Positions 1-12,900 of a DNA stretch of 64,000 nt are shown here, piece after piece; within the stretch, counting starts at the first letter, position 1, and each line of letters begins with the position of its first letter. A program made the position numbers and the translations under genes. The stretch comes from Azospirillum cavernae (GTDB taxonomy: Bacteria; Pseudomonadota; Alphaproteobacteria; Azospirillales; Azospirillaceae). The DNA lies in NCBI RefSeq assembly GCF_003590795.1, contig NZ_QYUL01000003.1, forward strand, positions 310,001-374,000. The letters are read 5' to 3'. Under the pieces are notes generated by a model that was given only the letters and a program-made list of their open reading frames with translations, ran no database searches and was not told the origin of the DNA.

Positions 1-232
1 CGGCGCCCGCGCGGGTCAGGAAATCCGTCACCACGGCGGGCCAATCGGCCTCGGTCGCGTCCAGGAATTCGGTGTGGACCGCCTCCATCATCCGGCGGAT
101 GCGCGGCAAGCGTTCCTCCGGCGGCCATTGCTTGTCGGCCAGCGGGGTGAAGTCCGACGGCGGCGGCGTCACCGGGTGAGCGTCGCGGGTGCGGCGGAGC
201 GTTCCCAAAATGGCGGCGCGGGCGTCAGACAT
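1..232 (-). CDS. lutC: LutC-like LUD-domain lactate utilization protein, N-terminal part (runs off window)
   Basis: The first 77 codons are visible; the rest lies left of the window. The start ATG (232-230) overlaps the lutB stop in the arrangement ATGTCTGA, so the two are translationally coupled. The visible part begins MSDARAAILGTLRR and holds the helical leader typical of LUD-domain proteins. In Bacillus and relatives LutC is the third component of the LutABC complex that oxidises L-lactate to pyruvate. The identification rests mostly on order (lutA-lutB-lutC) and the short N-terminus; the LUD core cannot be seen. Confidence 0.8.
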   Translation of the reverse strand, partial: MSDARAAILGTLRRTRDAHPVTPPPSDFTPLADKQWPPEERLPRIRRMMEAVHTEFLDATEADWPAVVTDFLTRAGA

Positions 233-1652
233 TGGGGATCCCCTTTTTGCGGGCCAGATCATGCAGGGTGCGGGGGGCGAAGCGCGGCTTGCTGCGCACG
301 CTGGTCCATTCCTTCAGCAAGGGCAGGCTGCCGGGCGCGGCGTTGCCGACCGCGCTCATCGCCGTGGTGGCGATCTTGTAGGCCAGCGGCGAGGTGTTCA
401 TCGCCGCCCAGCCTTTCCACACCAGCGCTTCGGTCTTGCTGGCGCGGGCGCCCGAATCCTTCACGCTGGCGCTGGGGTGGACGGCCTCGACGCGCAAACG
501 GCCCATGATCTCGACGATGGGGATCTGCACCGGACAGATCTCGACGCAGGCGTTGCACATGGTGCAGGCGTGGGGCATCTCGCCACGCTTGGCCAGCCCC
601 TCCATCTGCGGCACCAGGATCTGGCCGATGGGGCCGGGGTAGGGCGCTTCATAGGCGTGGCCGCCGACCTTGGTGTAGACCGGGCAGTGATTCATGCAGG
701 CGCCGCAGCGGATGCAGCGCAGCGTGTCGCGCAATTCCGGGTCGGCGTAGACCGAGGAGCGCCCGTTGTCGAGAATGACGACGTGGATTTCGCGCGGCCC
801 GTCCTTTTCCCCCTCCTTGCGCGGGGAGGAGATCATGTTGACGTAGGTGGTGATCGGCTGGCCGGTGGCCGAACGCGGCAGCAGGCTGATGATCGGCGGT
901 ACGTCCTCCAGCTTTTCCACCACCTTTTCCAGCCCCATGAAGGCGATGTGGACCGGCGGCACGGTGGTGCACATCCGTCCGTTGCCCTCATTCTCGATCA
1001 GGCAGAGCGTGCCGGTTTCGGCCACCGCCGCGTTGACGCCGGACATGCCGACCCCGGCGTTCATGAATTTCTGGCGCAGAATGCGGCGGGCCAGATCGGT
1101 CAGGGCGGCGGCGTCCTCGCCGGTGGACGCCGCGTCCTTGATCTTCTGCTTGAACAGATGGGCGATCTGTTTGGTGTTCAGGTGGATGGCGGGCATGATG
1201 ATGTGCGACGGCATGGTGCCGTCCAACTGCACGATGTATTCGCCCAGATCGCTTTCCAGAACCTCAATGTCGTGATCTTCCAGGAAGGCGTTGAGGTGCA
1301 TTTCCTCCGTCACCATCGACTTGCCCTTGACCGCCAGCGTGGCGTTGGCCTTGCGCATGATGGCGAGCGTGATGGCGTTCGCCTCCGCCGTGGTGGACGC
1401 CCAATGCACCTGGATTCCGTTGCGGGTCAGGTTGGTTTCGAGCTGTTCCAGCAATTCGGGCAGCTTGGCCAGCGCCCGCAGCCGCACCGAGGCGGCCAGC
1501 GCCCGCATCGTGTGCCATTCCTTGGCGTCGGCGAACTGGACGGCGCGCTTGCTCATCAGCCCGTCCATGGCGCGGCGGAAGTTGCCGCGCAACTGGCTGT
1601 CCTGCAAGGCGGCCTTGGACGCGGCGGCGAAGTTGACGGCGTGCTCAGCCAT
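225..1652 (-). CDS. lutB: LutB, iron-sulfur lactate utilization protein
   Basis: This 475-residue protein is the ferredoxin-like subunit of the LutABC L-lactate-oxidising complex. An N-terminal LUD-type region is followed by two 4Fe-4S motifs, CIRCGACMNHCP and CTMCNACVEICP, near residues 310-370. Length and motif order are those of LutB/YkgF. The start ATG at 1652 overlaps the lutA stop by 8 bases (ATGGCTGA), and the stop overlaps the lutC start. The three lut genes are therefore one tightly coupled transcription unit on the minus strand. Electrons would pass from lactate through the clusters to the respiratory chain (family knowledge). No anomaly was seen. Confidence 0.95.
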   Translation of the reverse strand: MAEHAVNFAAASKAALQDSQLRGNFRRAMDGLMSKRAVQFADAKEWHTMRALAASVRLRALAKLPELLEQLETNLTRNGIQVHWASTTAEANAITLAIMRKANATLAVKGKSMVTEEMHLNAFLEDHDIEVLESDLGEYIVQLDGTMPSHIIMPAIHLNTKQIAHLFKQKIKDAASTGEDAAALTDLARRILRQKFMNAGVGMSGVNAAVAETGTLCLIENEGNGRMCTTVPPVHIAFMGLEKVVEKLEDVPPIISLLPRSATGQPITTYVNMISSPRKEGEKDGPREIHVVILDNGRSSVYADPELRDTLRCIRCGACMNHCPVYTKVGGHAYEAPYPGPIGQILVPQMEGLAKRGEMPHACTMCNACVEICPVQIPIVEIMGRLRVEAVHPSASVKDSGARASKTEALVWKGWAAMNTSPLAYKIATTAMSAVGNAAPGSLPLLKEWTSVRSKPRFAPRTLHDLARKKGIPNV

Positions 1653-2400
1653 GGGTGCGCTCCTTCAGGAACTGGGCGATGTGCTGGCCCTGGACCGGCT
1701 TGCCCCCGGCCTCCAGCGCGCCGTTGATGTTCATCAGACAACCGCAATCGCCCGACACCACGCGCTTGGCCCCGGTGCTTTCGATGTCGGCCACCTTGTC
1801 GCCGACCATCGCGGCGGAAATCTCGGCGTGACGCACGGCGAAGGTGCCGCCAAAGCCGCAGCATTCCTTTTCCCGCGTCAGCTCCACCAACTCGACGTTG
1901 GCCAGTTGGCGCAGCAGCGCCTTGGGTTCGTCCACCACGCCCATCTCCCGCTGCGCGTGGCAGGAGGCGTGCCAGGTGACGCGCAGCGGCTCGCCCTTGT
2001 CGGTCAGCTTCACGTCGAGAACCTGCACCAGGAACTGGGTCAGCTCCCAAACGCGGGCAGAGACCTGCAACGCCTTGGCCTCGTCCGGTTCGCCGTGGAA
2101 CAAATGGGGCCAGTGCTTTTTCATCATGCCCGCGCAGGATCCCGATGGAACCACGATGGGCAAATCGCCGGGAAACAAATCCAGTTGCGCGCGCGCCACC
2201 TTCAGGGCGTCGGCGCGATAGCCGGAATTGTAGGCGGGCTGGCCGCAGCAGCTTTGCCCCTGCGGGAAAACCACCGTCAGCCCCTGGGCCTGCAACAGCT
2301 CCATCCCGGCCATCCCGGCCTCGGGATAGAACAGGTCAACCAGACAGGTGCCGAAGAAATAGACCTTGGTTGGTTTGGTCGGCGGGGTGGGGCGGTCCAT
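1645..2400 (-). CDS. lutA: LutA, cysteine-rich (Fe-S)-binding lactate utilization protein
   Basis: This 251-residue protein has two CCG-type cysteine-rich domains of the heterodisulfide reductase/GlpC class. The motifs GQSCCGQPAYNSG (near residue 55) and KECCGFGGTFA (near residue 185) are visible. It is the LutA/YkgE subunit that works with LutB and LutC in L-lactate oxidation to pyruvate. It is the first lut gene of the minus-strand operon, preceded by a palindromic repeat and the D-lactate dehydrogenase gene. The stop overlaps lutB. Length is normal for the family. Confidence 0.95.
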   Translation of the reverse strand: MDRPTPPTKPTKVYFFGTCLVDLFYPEAGMAGMELLQAQGLTVVFPQGQSCCGQPAYNSGYRADALKVARAQLDLFPGDLPIVVPSGSCAGMMKKHWPHLFHGEPDEAKALQVSARVWELTQFLVQVLDVKLTDKGEPLRVTWHASCHAQREMGVVDEPKALLRQLANVELVELTREKECCGFGGTFAVRHAEISAAMVGDKVADIESTGAKRVVSGDCGCLMNINGALEAGGKPVQGQHIAQFLKERTHG

Positions 2401-2444
2401 GGCGGTGGTCCTGTGGCGGCGGGTGGTTGGTGATGATCGCTTTT

Positions 2445-2547
2445 CCCCCTCCCCAACCCTCCCCCGCTGACGCGGGAGAGGGGGCCTTGCGGAAGGGCGG
2501 CGGCAGTCCCCTCTCCCGCCAGCGGCGGGGGAGGGTTAGGGAGGGGG
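2445..2547. repeat. REP-like palindromic intergenic repeat
   Basis: The spacer between dld and lutA is filled by a 103-base imperfect palindrome. The outer arms start CCCCCTCCCCAACCCTCC on the left and end GGAGGGTTAGGGAGGGGG on the right, differing at one base in about 24. A second, inner inverted pair lies inside. A related C/G-rich hairpin occurs inside the composite repeat at 36470-36734. In the transcript it would fold into a long hairpin that could tune expression of lutABC relative to dld (inference). Confidence 0.8.
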
Positions 2548-2558
2548 CCAGCGCCCCC

Positions 2559-5414
<2,856 letters not shown>

Positions 5415-5466
5415 CGGTCCAGTTCCTTCGGATCAAGGAGTGACGACGGTTTGTTCAGCGAAAGGC

Positions 5467-5503
5467 CCGGTCGGACGGGGCGGAACAGCGCTCGTCCGAC
5501 CGG
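5467..5503 (-). terminator. Hairpin between lldP and dld, possible attenuating terminator
   Basis: A perfect 11-bp stem (CCGGTCGGACG at 5467-5477 with CGTCCGACCGG at 5493-5503) with a 15-base loop lies just after the lldP stop codon on the minus strand. Only a short T run follows it in the direction of transcription. It may terminate part of the lldP transcripts or stabilise the 3' end rather than stop all read-through. Confidence 0.5.
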
Positions 5504-5517
5504 CGTTCACATCAGGC

Positions 5518-7167
5518 TCAGGGTATCATCCAGGGAACAAGATAGGCCTGGATCGTGGTGATGACGCCGATGATCGCGACAAAGAACAGGCTGTGCTTGA
5601 CCGTGAAGCGGAACAGATCGGCCTCGCGCCCAACCAGCCCGACGGCGGCGCAGGCGACCGCGATGGATTGCGGCGAGATCATCTTGCCGGTGACGCCGCC
5701 GGTGGTGTTGGCCGTCACCATCAGAATGTCCGACAGGCCAAGCTGCTGCGCGGTGGTCGCCTGCAAGGCGCAGAACAGGGCGTTGGACGAGGTGTCCGAC
5801 CCGGTCAGAAACACGCCCAACCAGCCCAGAACCGGCGAGAAGAACGGGAAGGCTTGACCCGTGCCCGCCAACAGCAGCGCCAGGGTGGAGGACAGGCCCG
5901 AATAATTGGCGATGAAGGCGAAGGACAGCACCATGCCGATGGAGTAGATCGGGCGGCGCAGCTCGGACAGCGTTTCGCCGAAGGTGGCGGCGGCGGCGGC
6001 GGGCTTCATGCGCAGGAAGACCACCGTGACCAGCGCCGTCAGCAAAATGGCGGTGCCGGTGGCCGACAGCAGATCCAGCTTGTAAACCGCGTCATAGCCC
6101 TTGGGCGACGGCACGATGGGGGCGACCTTCATGACGAGCTGGTGCAGGCCGTCGATGGGGAAATACAGCACGGTGGAGGCCAGCGCGCCGGTCTTGGCGA
6201 ACAGCGCCTTGAAGGGGGCGAGGCTCCACACCGTGACGATGGCGGTCAGGACCAGGAAGGGCGACCACGCCTTGACGATCTGGGCCGAGCTGTAGACGGG
6301 GGCGGTTTTGGTCGTCGGGGCGGACGCCTCGTTGTCGAACCGGAAGATCCGCTTGGGCTTCCACACCTTCAGGAACAGCGTCAGGCTGACGAGGCTGAAC
6401 AGCGCCGAGGTGATGTCCGGCAGCTCCGGCCCGATGAAGTTCGAGGTGAAGAAGACGCCGAGGGCGAAGGTGCTGCCCGCCACGAAAATCGCCGGCCACG
6501 TCTCGCGCACGCCGCGCACGCCGTCCATGATGAAGACGATCCAGAAGGGTACGAACAGCGCCAGCAGCGGCAATTGACGACCGGCCATCTGGCCGATCTT
6601 GAACGGATCCAGCCCCGTCACCTGTCCGGCGACGATCATCGGGATGCCCATCGCGCCAAAGGCGACCGGCGCGGTGTTGGCGATCAGGCAAAGACCGGCG
6701 GCGTAGAGCGGGTTGAACCCCAACCCGACCAGCAGCGCGGCGGTGATGGCGACCGGCGCGCCGAACCCGGCGGCGCCCTCCAGAAACGCGCCGAAGGAGA
6801 AGCCGACCAGCAGCATTTGCAAGCGCTGGTCCTCGGTGATCGACAGCACCGACGAGCGGATGATGTCGAACTGCCCGGTCTTGACCGTGATCTTGTAGAG
6901 GAACACCGCCCCGACGATGATCCAGGCGATGGGCCACAGACCATAGAGGAAACCATAAACGGCGGACGCGAAGCCCATGCCCAGCGGCATCTTGTAGAAC
7001 AGGATGGCGACGGCCAACGCGATGGCGACGGTGATGGTGGCGGCGACATGCCCCTTCATCCGCAGCACGGCCAGCGCCACAAAGAAGAAGATGATCGGCA
7101 ACGCCGCGATCAGCGACGATATCCAGAGGTTCCCCGCCGGATCATAGACTTGCATCCAAGGTTGCAT
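5518..7167 (-). CDS. lldP: L-lactate permease LldP
   Basis: This 549-residue inner-membrane lactate:proton symporter imports L- and D-lactate (and glycolate). Family signatures include the N-terminus [15 protein letters not shown], which aligns with E. coli Lld[40 protein letters not shown], and [15 protein letters not shown]. About twelve to fourteen hydrophobic segments are visible. The ATG at 7167 is preferred over one at 7179 because GGAAGA lies six bases upstream and the E. coli protein starts at the equivalent place. It is the first gene of the lactate operon, transcribed away from the lldR-like regulator. Confidence 0.96.
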   Translation of the reverse strand: MQPWMQVYDPAGNLWISSLIAALPIIFFFVALAVLRMKGHVAATITVAIALAVAILFYKMPLGMGFASAVYGFLYGLWPIAWIIVGAVFLYKITVKTGQFDIIRSSVLSITEDQRLQMLLVGFSFGAFLEGAAGFGAPVAITAALLVGLGFNPLYAAGLCLIANTAPVAFGAMGIPMIVAGQVTGLDPFKIGQMAGRQLPLLALFVPFWIVFIMDGVRGVRETWPAIFVAGSTFALGVFFTSNFIGPELPDITSALFSLVSLTLFLKVWKPKRIFRFDNEASAPTTKTAPVYSSAQIVKAWSPFLVLTAIVTVWSLAPFKALFAKTGALASTVLYFPIDGLHQLVMKVAPIVPSPKGYDAVYKLDLLSATGTAILLTALVTVVFLRMKPAAAAATFGETLSELRRPIYSIGMVLSFAFIANYSGLSSTLALLLAGTGQAFPFFSPVLGWLGVFLTGSDTSSNALFCALQATTAQQLGLSDILMVTANTTGGVTGKMISPQSIAVACAAVGLVGREADLFRFTVKHSLFFVAIIGVITTIQAYLVPWMIP

Positions 7168-7486
7168 CGTTTCTTCCATTCATCTTTGGCCGCGACGGAC
7201 GGCCCAAGCCTGACGCGCGCGACGCGCCGGGGGCCGCCCGTCGCGGCAAACGGGGGAGTTCCTGACCTAGCGACGGTGGGGAGGAGGCCGGTGGCCCGGC
7301 GTCAGCGCCGATCAGCCCGCAAAGGCGCTGATCGGCAACAGACAAGCGTTCGCCGCAACGCGAATGGTTGCGACGCGGAGCGCCCTTCGGCGGGTCCGTC
7401 CTTATCCCCAGATAACCCGGATGCCCTTGACCAACCGTCGGATCAGGATAACTTCCTTCACCATGTGACGCCTGATTGGACATCTC
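7168..7486. other. lldP leader / divergent intergenic region
   Basis: No gene was seen in this stretch upstream of lldP. It contains a perfect 10-bp inverted repeat (GCCGATCAGC at 7307-7316 and GCTGATCGGC at 7327-7336). In the lldP leader this would form a stable hairpin; its role is unknown. The remainder shows nothing recognisable. Two operator-like palindromes follow immediately to the right. Confidence 0.5.
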
Positions 7487-7512
7487 TTATCCAAAACATG
7501 ACGATTGGATAA
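7487..7512. promoter_or_regulatory. Candidate LldR operator 1
   Basis: This is a perfect inverted repeat of 8-bp arms, TTATCCAA (7487-7494) and TTGGATAA (7505-7512), with a 10-base spacer. It sits between the divergent lldP and lldR-like genes, where a GntR/FCD regulator usually binds. The arms contain the TTGG/CCAA core seen in several FCD-family operators. That LldR binds here is inferred. Confidence 0.6.
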
Positions 7513-7516
7513 AAGA

Positions 7517-7542
7517 TTTTACCAAACGGTGCAACGGTAAAA
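7517..7542. promoter_or_regulatory. Candidate LldR operator 2
   Basis: This is a second inverted repeat, TTTTACC (7517-7523) and GGTAAAA (7536-7542), lying 4 bases from operator 1. Its centre is about 30 bases from the centre of operator 1, roughly three helical turns. Two such sites on one face of the helix would allow looping or cooperative repression by lldR, as in E. coli lldPRD (analogy). Confidence 0.5.
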
Positions 7543-7670
7543 CCATTCGCGCAGCGATGCACTTTCGTAGGGGGGGCGTCCGACCGCCCCCGTCGGGACA
7601 GCGCAGTGGACGCCGTTGGAACCCATGGGGTATTGAAAACCCGACACGCGCGAGGAGGACCGCCGACCCA

Positions 7671-8441
7671 ATGCCAGGGACGATCAAACCGGCCAAGCTG
7701 GCCGACGCCATTGCCGAGCATCTGGAAAAGCTGATCCTGGAAGGCGCGCTGCGTCCGGGGGAAAAGCTGCTGGCCGAACGCGAGTTGGCGTTGAAGCTGG
7801 ACGTCTCCCGCCCCTCCTTGCGCGACGCCATCGCCAAGCTGGAGGAGCGCGGCCTGCTGGTGTCGGGCCGCAACGGCACTCACATCGCGCAATTCCTGTC
7901 GCACATCGGCGACCCGCTGGTGTCCTTGCTGCAAAACAACCCGCAAACGAGCTTCGATTACCTGGAATTTCGTTGCTCGATCGAGGCGCAGGCCGCCGCG
8001 CTGGCGGCCCGGCGGGCGACCGATCTGGATCGCGAGGGAATCCGGGGCATCGTCGCCCGCATGAAGGCGGCGCACGGCAAGGACGACAGTTCCGAAGAGG
8101 CGGATTCCGACGCCGAACTGCATTTGGCGATCTATGAGGCCGCGCACAACGTCGTTATGCTGCACATCATGCGGACTCTGTCCGACATGCTGCGCAACGA
8201 CGTGTTTTACAACCGCGCCGACCTCTATTCCCGGCCCGGCGTGCGCGACCTGCTGCTGGACCAGCATCTGGCCATCGCCGACGCCGTTCTGGCCGGGGAC
8301 GCCGACCGCGCCCACAAGGCGGCGGAGGCGCATGTCGCCTTCACCCTGAAGACCCTGCGCGAAATTCGCGAGAATGACGCGCGGTTGGAGGTGTCGTTGC
8401 GGCGCATTGGGAGGACAGACCTGATTGACAGCTCGGGTTAA
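7671..8441 (+). CDS. lldR: GntR/FCD-family transcriptional regulator, LldR-like
   Basis: This 256-residue regulator has an N-terminal winged helix (residues about 8-75, with RPGEKLLAERELALKLDVSR) and a C-terminal FCD ligand domain. The FCD domain shows the expected acidic/histidine metal site pattern (DAELHLAIYEAAHN, later DQHLAIADAVLAGD). The ATG at 7671 follows GAGGAGG at 7652-7658; an in-frame extension back to 7476 has no supporting ribosome binding site and runs through the operators. It is divergent from lldP, so lactate-responsive control of the lactate operon is the natural reading. PdhR is a close relative, but the context favours LldR. Confidence 0.88.
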   Translation: MPGTIKPAKLADAIAEHLEKLILEGALRPGEKLLAERELALKLDVSRPSLRDAIAKLEERGLLVSGRNGTHIAQFLSHIGDPLVSLLQNNPQTSFDYLEFRCSIEAQAAALAARRATDLDREGIRGIVARMKAAHGKDDSSEEADSDAELHLAIYEAAHNVVMLHIMRTLSDMLRNDVFYNRADLYSRPGVRDLLLDQHLAIADAVLAGDADRAHKAAEAHVAFTLKTLREIRENDARLEVSLRRIGRTDLIDSSG

Positions 8442-8524
8442 CCCCCACAAGGTGCAGGTCGATCTGGTGGAAATCTCCCACACAGGTTACAATTTCGACA
8501 TCGCAGACGACAAACGAACCGGCC

Positions 8525-9934
8525 ATGTCCGCACTGTCCAAGCCCAGAGTGCTTCTGATTGAGGACACGGTTCCGCTTGCGAAACTGTATGTTGAGTTTC
8601 TGCGCGGCGAGCCGTTCGACGTCGTTCACGTCACCCGTGGCCAGGAGGCCTTGGCGCAAGCCGAGGAACGAGCGCCCGACGCGGTGATTCTCGATCTGAA
8701 ACTCCCGGACATGGACGGGCTGGACGTTCTGCGCCTCCTGCGCGAACGGGATCCCGGCGTTTCCATCGTCATCATCACGGCGCACGGCTCCATCGACATC
8801 GCGGTGGAGGCGATGCGGCTTGGCGCCTTTGACTTCATCGTCAAACCCTTCAACGCCGACCGCCTCAATCTGACCCTGCGCAACGCGCTGGAACGCCGAA
8901 CCCTGACCCGCATGGTCGAGGGGTATCGCAAGGATCTCGACCGCGACCGCTTTTACGGCTTCATCGGCAGCTCGCCGGAAATGCAGGCGGTTTACCGCAC
9001 CATTGAAAGCGTGGCGGCCAGCCGGGCGAACGTCTTCATCACCGGGGAAAGCGGCGCCGGGAAAGAGGTGGCGGCCCAGGCGATCCATCGCGCCAGTCCG
9101 CGCCGCTCGCAAGCCTTCATCGCCCTGAATTGCGCGGCGATTCCAAAGGATTTGCTGGAAAGCGAAATTTTCGGCCATGTGGCTGGCTCCTTCACCGGAG
9201 CCAGCGGCGACCGGCCGGGCGCCGCGATGTTGGCCAATGGCGGCACGCTGTTTCTCGATGAAATCTGTGAAATGCCGTTCGAGTTGCAAAGCAAGCTGCT
9301 GCGCTTTGTCCAGACCGGCGCCGTGGTTCCTGTGGGCAGCGGCCAAGAGACGCGGGTGGACGTCCGATTCGTCGCCGCCAGCAACCGCGATCCTTTGGCG
9401 GAGGTCCAGGCCGGACGATTCCGCGAGGATCTCTATTACCGCCTTCACGTCATCCCGCTGGCCCTGCCGCCGCTGCGCGACCGGGGCGAGGACGTGGTCG
9501 AAATCGCCCGGATCTTCCTGGCCGACTACGCCCAGGAAGAGGGAAAATCTCTGGTCGGCTTCGCGCCAGAGGTTGAGGCGCGGTTGCGCGCCTATGATTG
9601 GCCCGGCAACGTCCGGCAATTGCAAAATGTCGTGCGCAACATCGTGGTGCTTCAGGACGGGCCGCAAGTGACGCTGGACATGCTGCCGTCCCAGGTGACA
9701 GGCCCCACCCGGCAGGCGGGCGTCGCTCCGTCGCCTCCCTCGCAACAGGCGGGGCCAAGCGTGGCCGACGGCGCCATCCTGCCGCTGTGGCGGGTGGAAA
9801 AGGACATGATCCAGCGCGCGTTGCGGCTGTGTGGCGACGATGTGCCAAGCGCCGCCCTGATGCTGGAAATCAGCCCGTCCACCGTCTACCGCAAGCTCCA
9901 GCAATGGCGCGGCTCTGGGGAGAGCGCGGCGTGA
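8525..9934 (+). CDS. Sigma54-dependent response regulator (LuxO/NtrC class)
   Basis: This 469-residue protein has a receiver domain (phospho-acceptor D57 in VILDLKLPDMDG), an AAA+ domain (Walker A GESGAGKE, Walker B GGTLFLDEI, DWPGNVRQLQN) and a C-terminal Fis-type helix-turn-helix (PSAALMLEISPSTVYRKLQQW). It would activate sigma54 promoters on phosphorylation. The sigma54-contact loop reads GSFTGA (residues 221-226) rather than GAFTGA. Its stop overlaps the start of the hybrid kinase gene, which is therefore its probable cognate kinase. Overall it resembles LuxO of the quorum-sensing phosphorelay, but no LuxU-like separate HPt or sRNA was seen nearby. Confidence 0.9.
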   Translation: MSALSKPRVLLIEDTVPLAKLYVEFLRGEPFDVVHVTRGQEALAQAEERAPDAVILDLKLPDMDGLDVLRLLRERDPGVSIVIITAHGSIDIAVEAMRLGAFDFIVKPFNADRLNLTLRNALERRTLTRMVEGYRKDLDRDRFYGFIGSSPEMQAVYRTIESVAASRANVFITGESGAGKEVAAQAIHRASPRRSQAFIALNCAAIPKDLLESEIFGHVAGSFTGASGDRPGAAMLANGGTLFLDEICEMPFELQSKLLRFVQTGAVVPVGSGQETRVDVRFVAASNRDPLAEVQAGRFREDLYYRLHVIPLALPPLRDRGEDVVEIARIFLADYAQEEGKSLVGFAPEVEARLRAYDWPGNVRQLQNVVRNIVVLQDGPQVTLDMLPSQVTGPTRQAGVAPSPPSQQAGPSVADGAILPLWRVEKDMIQRALRLCGDDVPSAALMLEISPSTVYRKLQQWRGSGESAA

Positions 9935-12900
9935 GCGCGGTCCCCGCGCCCTTTCCCGCCGATGAGGCGGAACGCCAACGCGCGCTTGATTCCTATTGCG
10001 TGGTGGAGACGGAGCCGGAGGGTCGGTTCGACAACATCACCCGGCTGGCCTCGCATTTCTTTGGCACGTCCATCGCCTTGGTGTCGTTGATCGACCATGA
10101 CCGCCAATGGTTCAAAAGCCGGGTCGGTTTGGGCGCGACGGAAACCCCGCGCGATCTCGCCTTTTGCGCCCACGCTATACTCAGCGACGAGGTTCTGGTG
10201 GTGCGCGACGCCACGCGGGATCCGCGCTTTTCCGGCAACCCGCTGGTGACGGACGCGCCGCACATCCGCTTTTACGCCGGGGCGCCGTTGTTGGCCGACG
10301 GGCATCGCCTTGGCACTCTGTGCGTCATCGACGACATTCCGCACATGGGCTTCAGCCCACGCGACGCGGAAACCCTGACCCAGCTTGCCCGGCTGGTGGT
10401 GGATGAGCTGGATCTGCGCCGCGAGATCCTGCGTCGGGAACAGGCCGAAGCCGATCTGCGCGAGCGCACCCGCTTGCTGAACATGGCCGAGGAGGTCGGC
10501 GAGTTCGGCCACTGGTACACCAATTTCAGCACCGGCGAGCGGCGTTGGTCGGATGAGGTTTTCCGCATCATCGGCTTGGAGCCGGGCAGCGTGACGCCTT
10601 CCGGCGAATTGGCCATGAGCGTGACGCATCCAGATGACCAGGCGCGCATGGGCGCGGCGCTGAAACGGGCGCAGGAGACGGGCGAAGGCTTCGACATCGC
10701 GATCCGCTTGCTGCGCCCCGACGGCTCCGCCCGTGACGCGACGGTTCGCTGCACGGTTGATCTGGACGCGGGCGGCAAACCCATTGGCCTGTTCGGCGTC
10801 ATGCAGGACGTCACCGACCGCAAGCGTGAAGAGGAAGAGCTGCGGTCCAGCCGTGAGTTGCTGGCGTTGACCTTTCAGGCGACGCGCGACGGGATTTGGG
10901 ATTGGGATCTGCGCGCTGACTCCATTTGGTTTTCGCCGATCTGGAAGGAACAGCTTGGCTATCACGACGACGAGATTGAAAACTCGTTCGACGCCTGGGC
11001 GGACCTGATTGTGCCGGAAGATCGGCTGGCGGCCATGGCGCTGGTGGAGGATTACAACACCGGACGCGTTCCCGTGTTTGAAATGGTCCAGCGTTTCCGC
11101 CACAAGAGCGGTCATGTCGTCCACATCCTCAGCCGCGCCATCCATGTGCTGGACGAGCACGGCAAGGCCGTCCGCATGGTCGGCGCCCACACCGACATCA
11201 CGCGCGAGAAGCAGACCGAAGAGGCGCTGGGGCTGGCCAAACAAACCTTGAGCGACGCCATCGAGGCGATTCCCGAAGGGTTCGTCTATTACGACGCCGA
11301 TGATCGGCTGATTCTGTGCAACAGCCAGTATCTCGACGCCCACCCCCGCACCGCCCCGGTCATCCGCCCCGGCACGCCGTTCGAGACTATTTTGCGGACG
11401 GCCATCGCCAACGGTGAGTTCGGCGGCGCGCCGTCCACCGACATCGCGCTTGAAGACTGGATCCGAGGCGAACTGGAACGTCACCGCGCCCCCAGCCTGC
11501 CGTTTGAGCGTCAATTGTCCGATGGCCGCTGGATCCTGGTGGCGGAAAACAAAACCGCCAGCGGCGCGCTGGTCGGCACCCGCACCGACATCACCGACCG
11601 CAAACGCTTCGAGACCGAGTTGCAGCGGCAGGCCGCCGACATGTGCGCGCTGGCCGAAGGGCTGGATTCCGCCCGCGAGGAAGCCGACGAGCAGCGGTTG
11701 CGCGCGGAGGAGGCGACCCGCGCCAAATCCGATTTCCTGGCGACGATGAGCCACGAAATCCGCACGCCGATGAACGGCATCATGGGCATGACCGAACTGC
11801 TGTTCGACACGCCGCTGAACGAGGAGCAGCGGCAGTTCGCGCAGGCCGTGCGTGGGTCCGCCAACGCCCTGCTGACCATCATCAACGACATTCTGGATTT
11901 TTCCAAGCTGGAGGCCGGCAAGGTCGCCATCGAGGCGTTGCCCTTCGATCCCGCCGACGTGGTGGAGGGCGTGGTCGAACTTTTGGCGCCGCGCGCGCGG
12001 GACCGAGACATTGAGATCGGCTTCTTCGTCGATCCGAATTTGCGCCGAACCTTGATCGGCGACCCCACCCGCATCCGGCAAATTCTGATCAATCTGGTCG
12101 GCAACGCCATCAAATTCACCGACCATGGCACCATCGCCGTCGAGTTGGAGGCGCGGGATCTCGCGACTGACCATCTGGTCATGCGGATGTCGGTGACGGA
12201 CAGCGGCATCGGCATCCCCGAAGACGCGCTGCCCACCTTGTTCAACAAATTCCAGCAGGTTGACGGCTCCATCACCCGGAAATACGGCGGCACCGGCTTG
12301 GGGCTGGCGATCTGTCGGCAATTGGCGGAGGTGATGGGGGGCGGCATCTCCGTTGAAAGCGCGTTCGGGCATGGCAGCCGGTTCCAGGTCGATCTTCCGC
12401 TGGCGCTGAGCGGGGAGGAGATCATTCCGGCCGCCCGTCCGTTGGCGGGGCGTCGGGCGCTGATCGTCGACGATCTGGCGATCAACCAGCGGGTTCTCGC
12501 CTCGATGCTGGACGGGCTGGGCGCGACGGTGACGGTGGTGGACAGCGCGCTGGCGGCCCTGGACGCGCTCGACCGCGTCACGATGATCGGGCAACCTTTC
12601 GACGTCGCCCTGATCGACCAGACCATGCCGGTGATGGACGGTTGCGCGTTGCTGGCGGCCATGGCGGGGCAACCGTTGCTGGCGCGCACGAAACGGGTGT
12701 TGGTCACGTCCCTGGGGTTGGGCGGGCGCGTTGAGCGGGGGTTGGCCGACGCGGTGCTGACCAAACCCTTGCGCCAGTCGGCGCTTTTGTCCTGCTTGAT
12801 CGGGCTGTTTGATCCATCGTCGGCGATCACCCCGGCGCTTCCAGAGGCGGAAAATTCTGGAAGCGACGCCGCAGGTCCACGCACCGGCCATGTCCTGCTC

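Noticed and set aside
5440-7512. 690-codon plus-strand frame opposite lldP
   Set aside because: LldP on the minus strand is unmistakable; the opposite frame is low-complexity and featureless.
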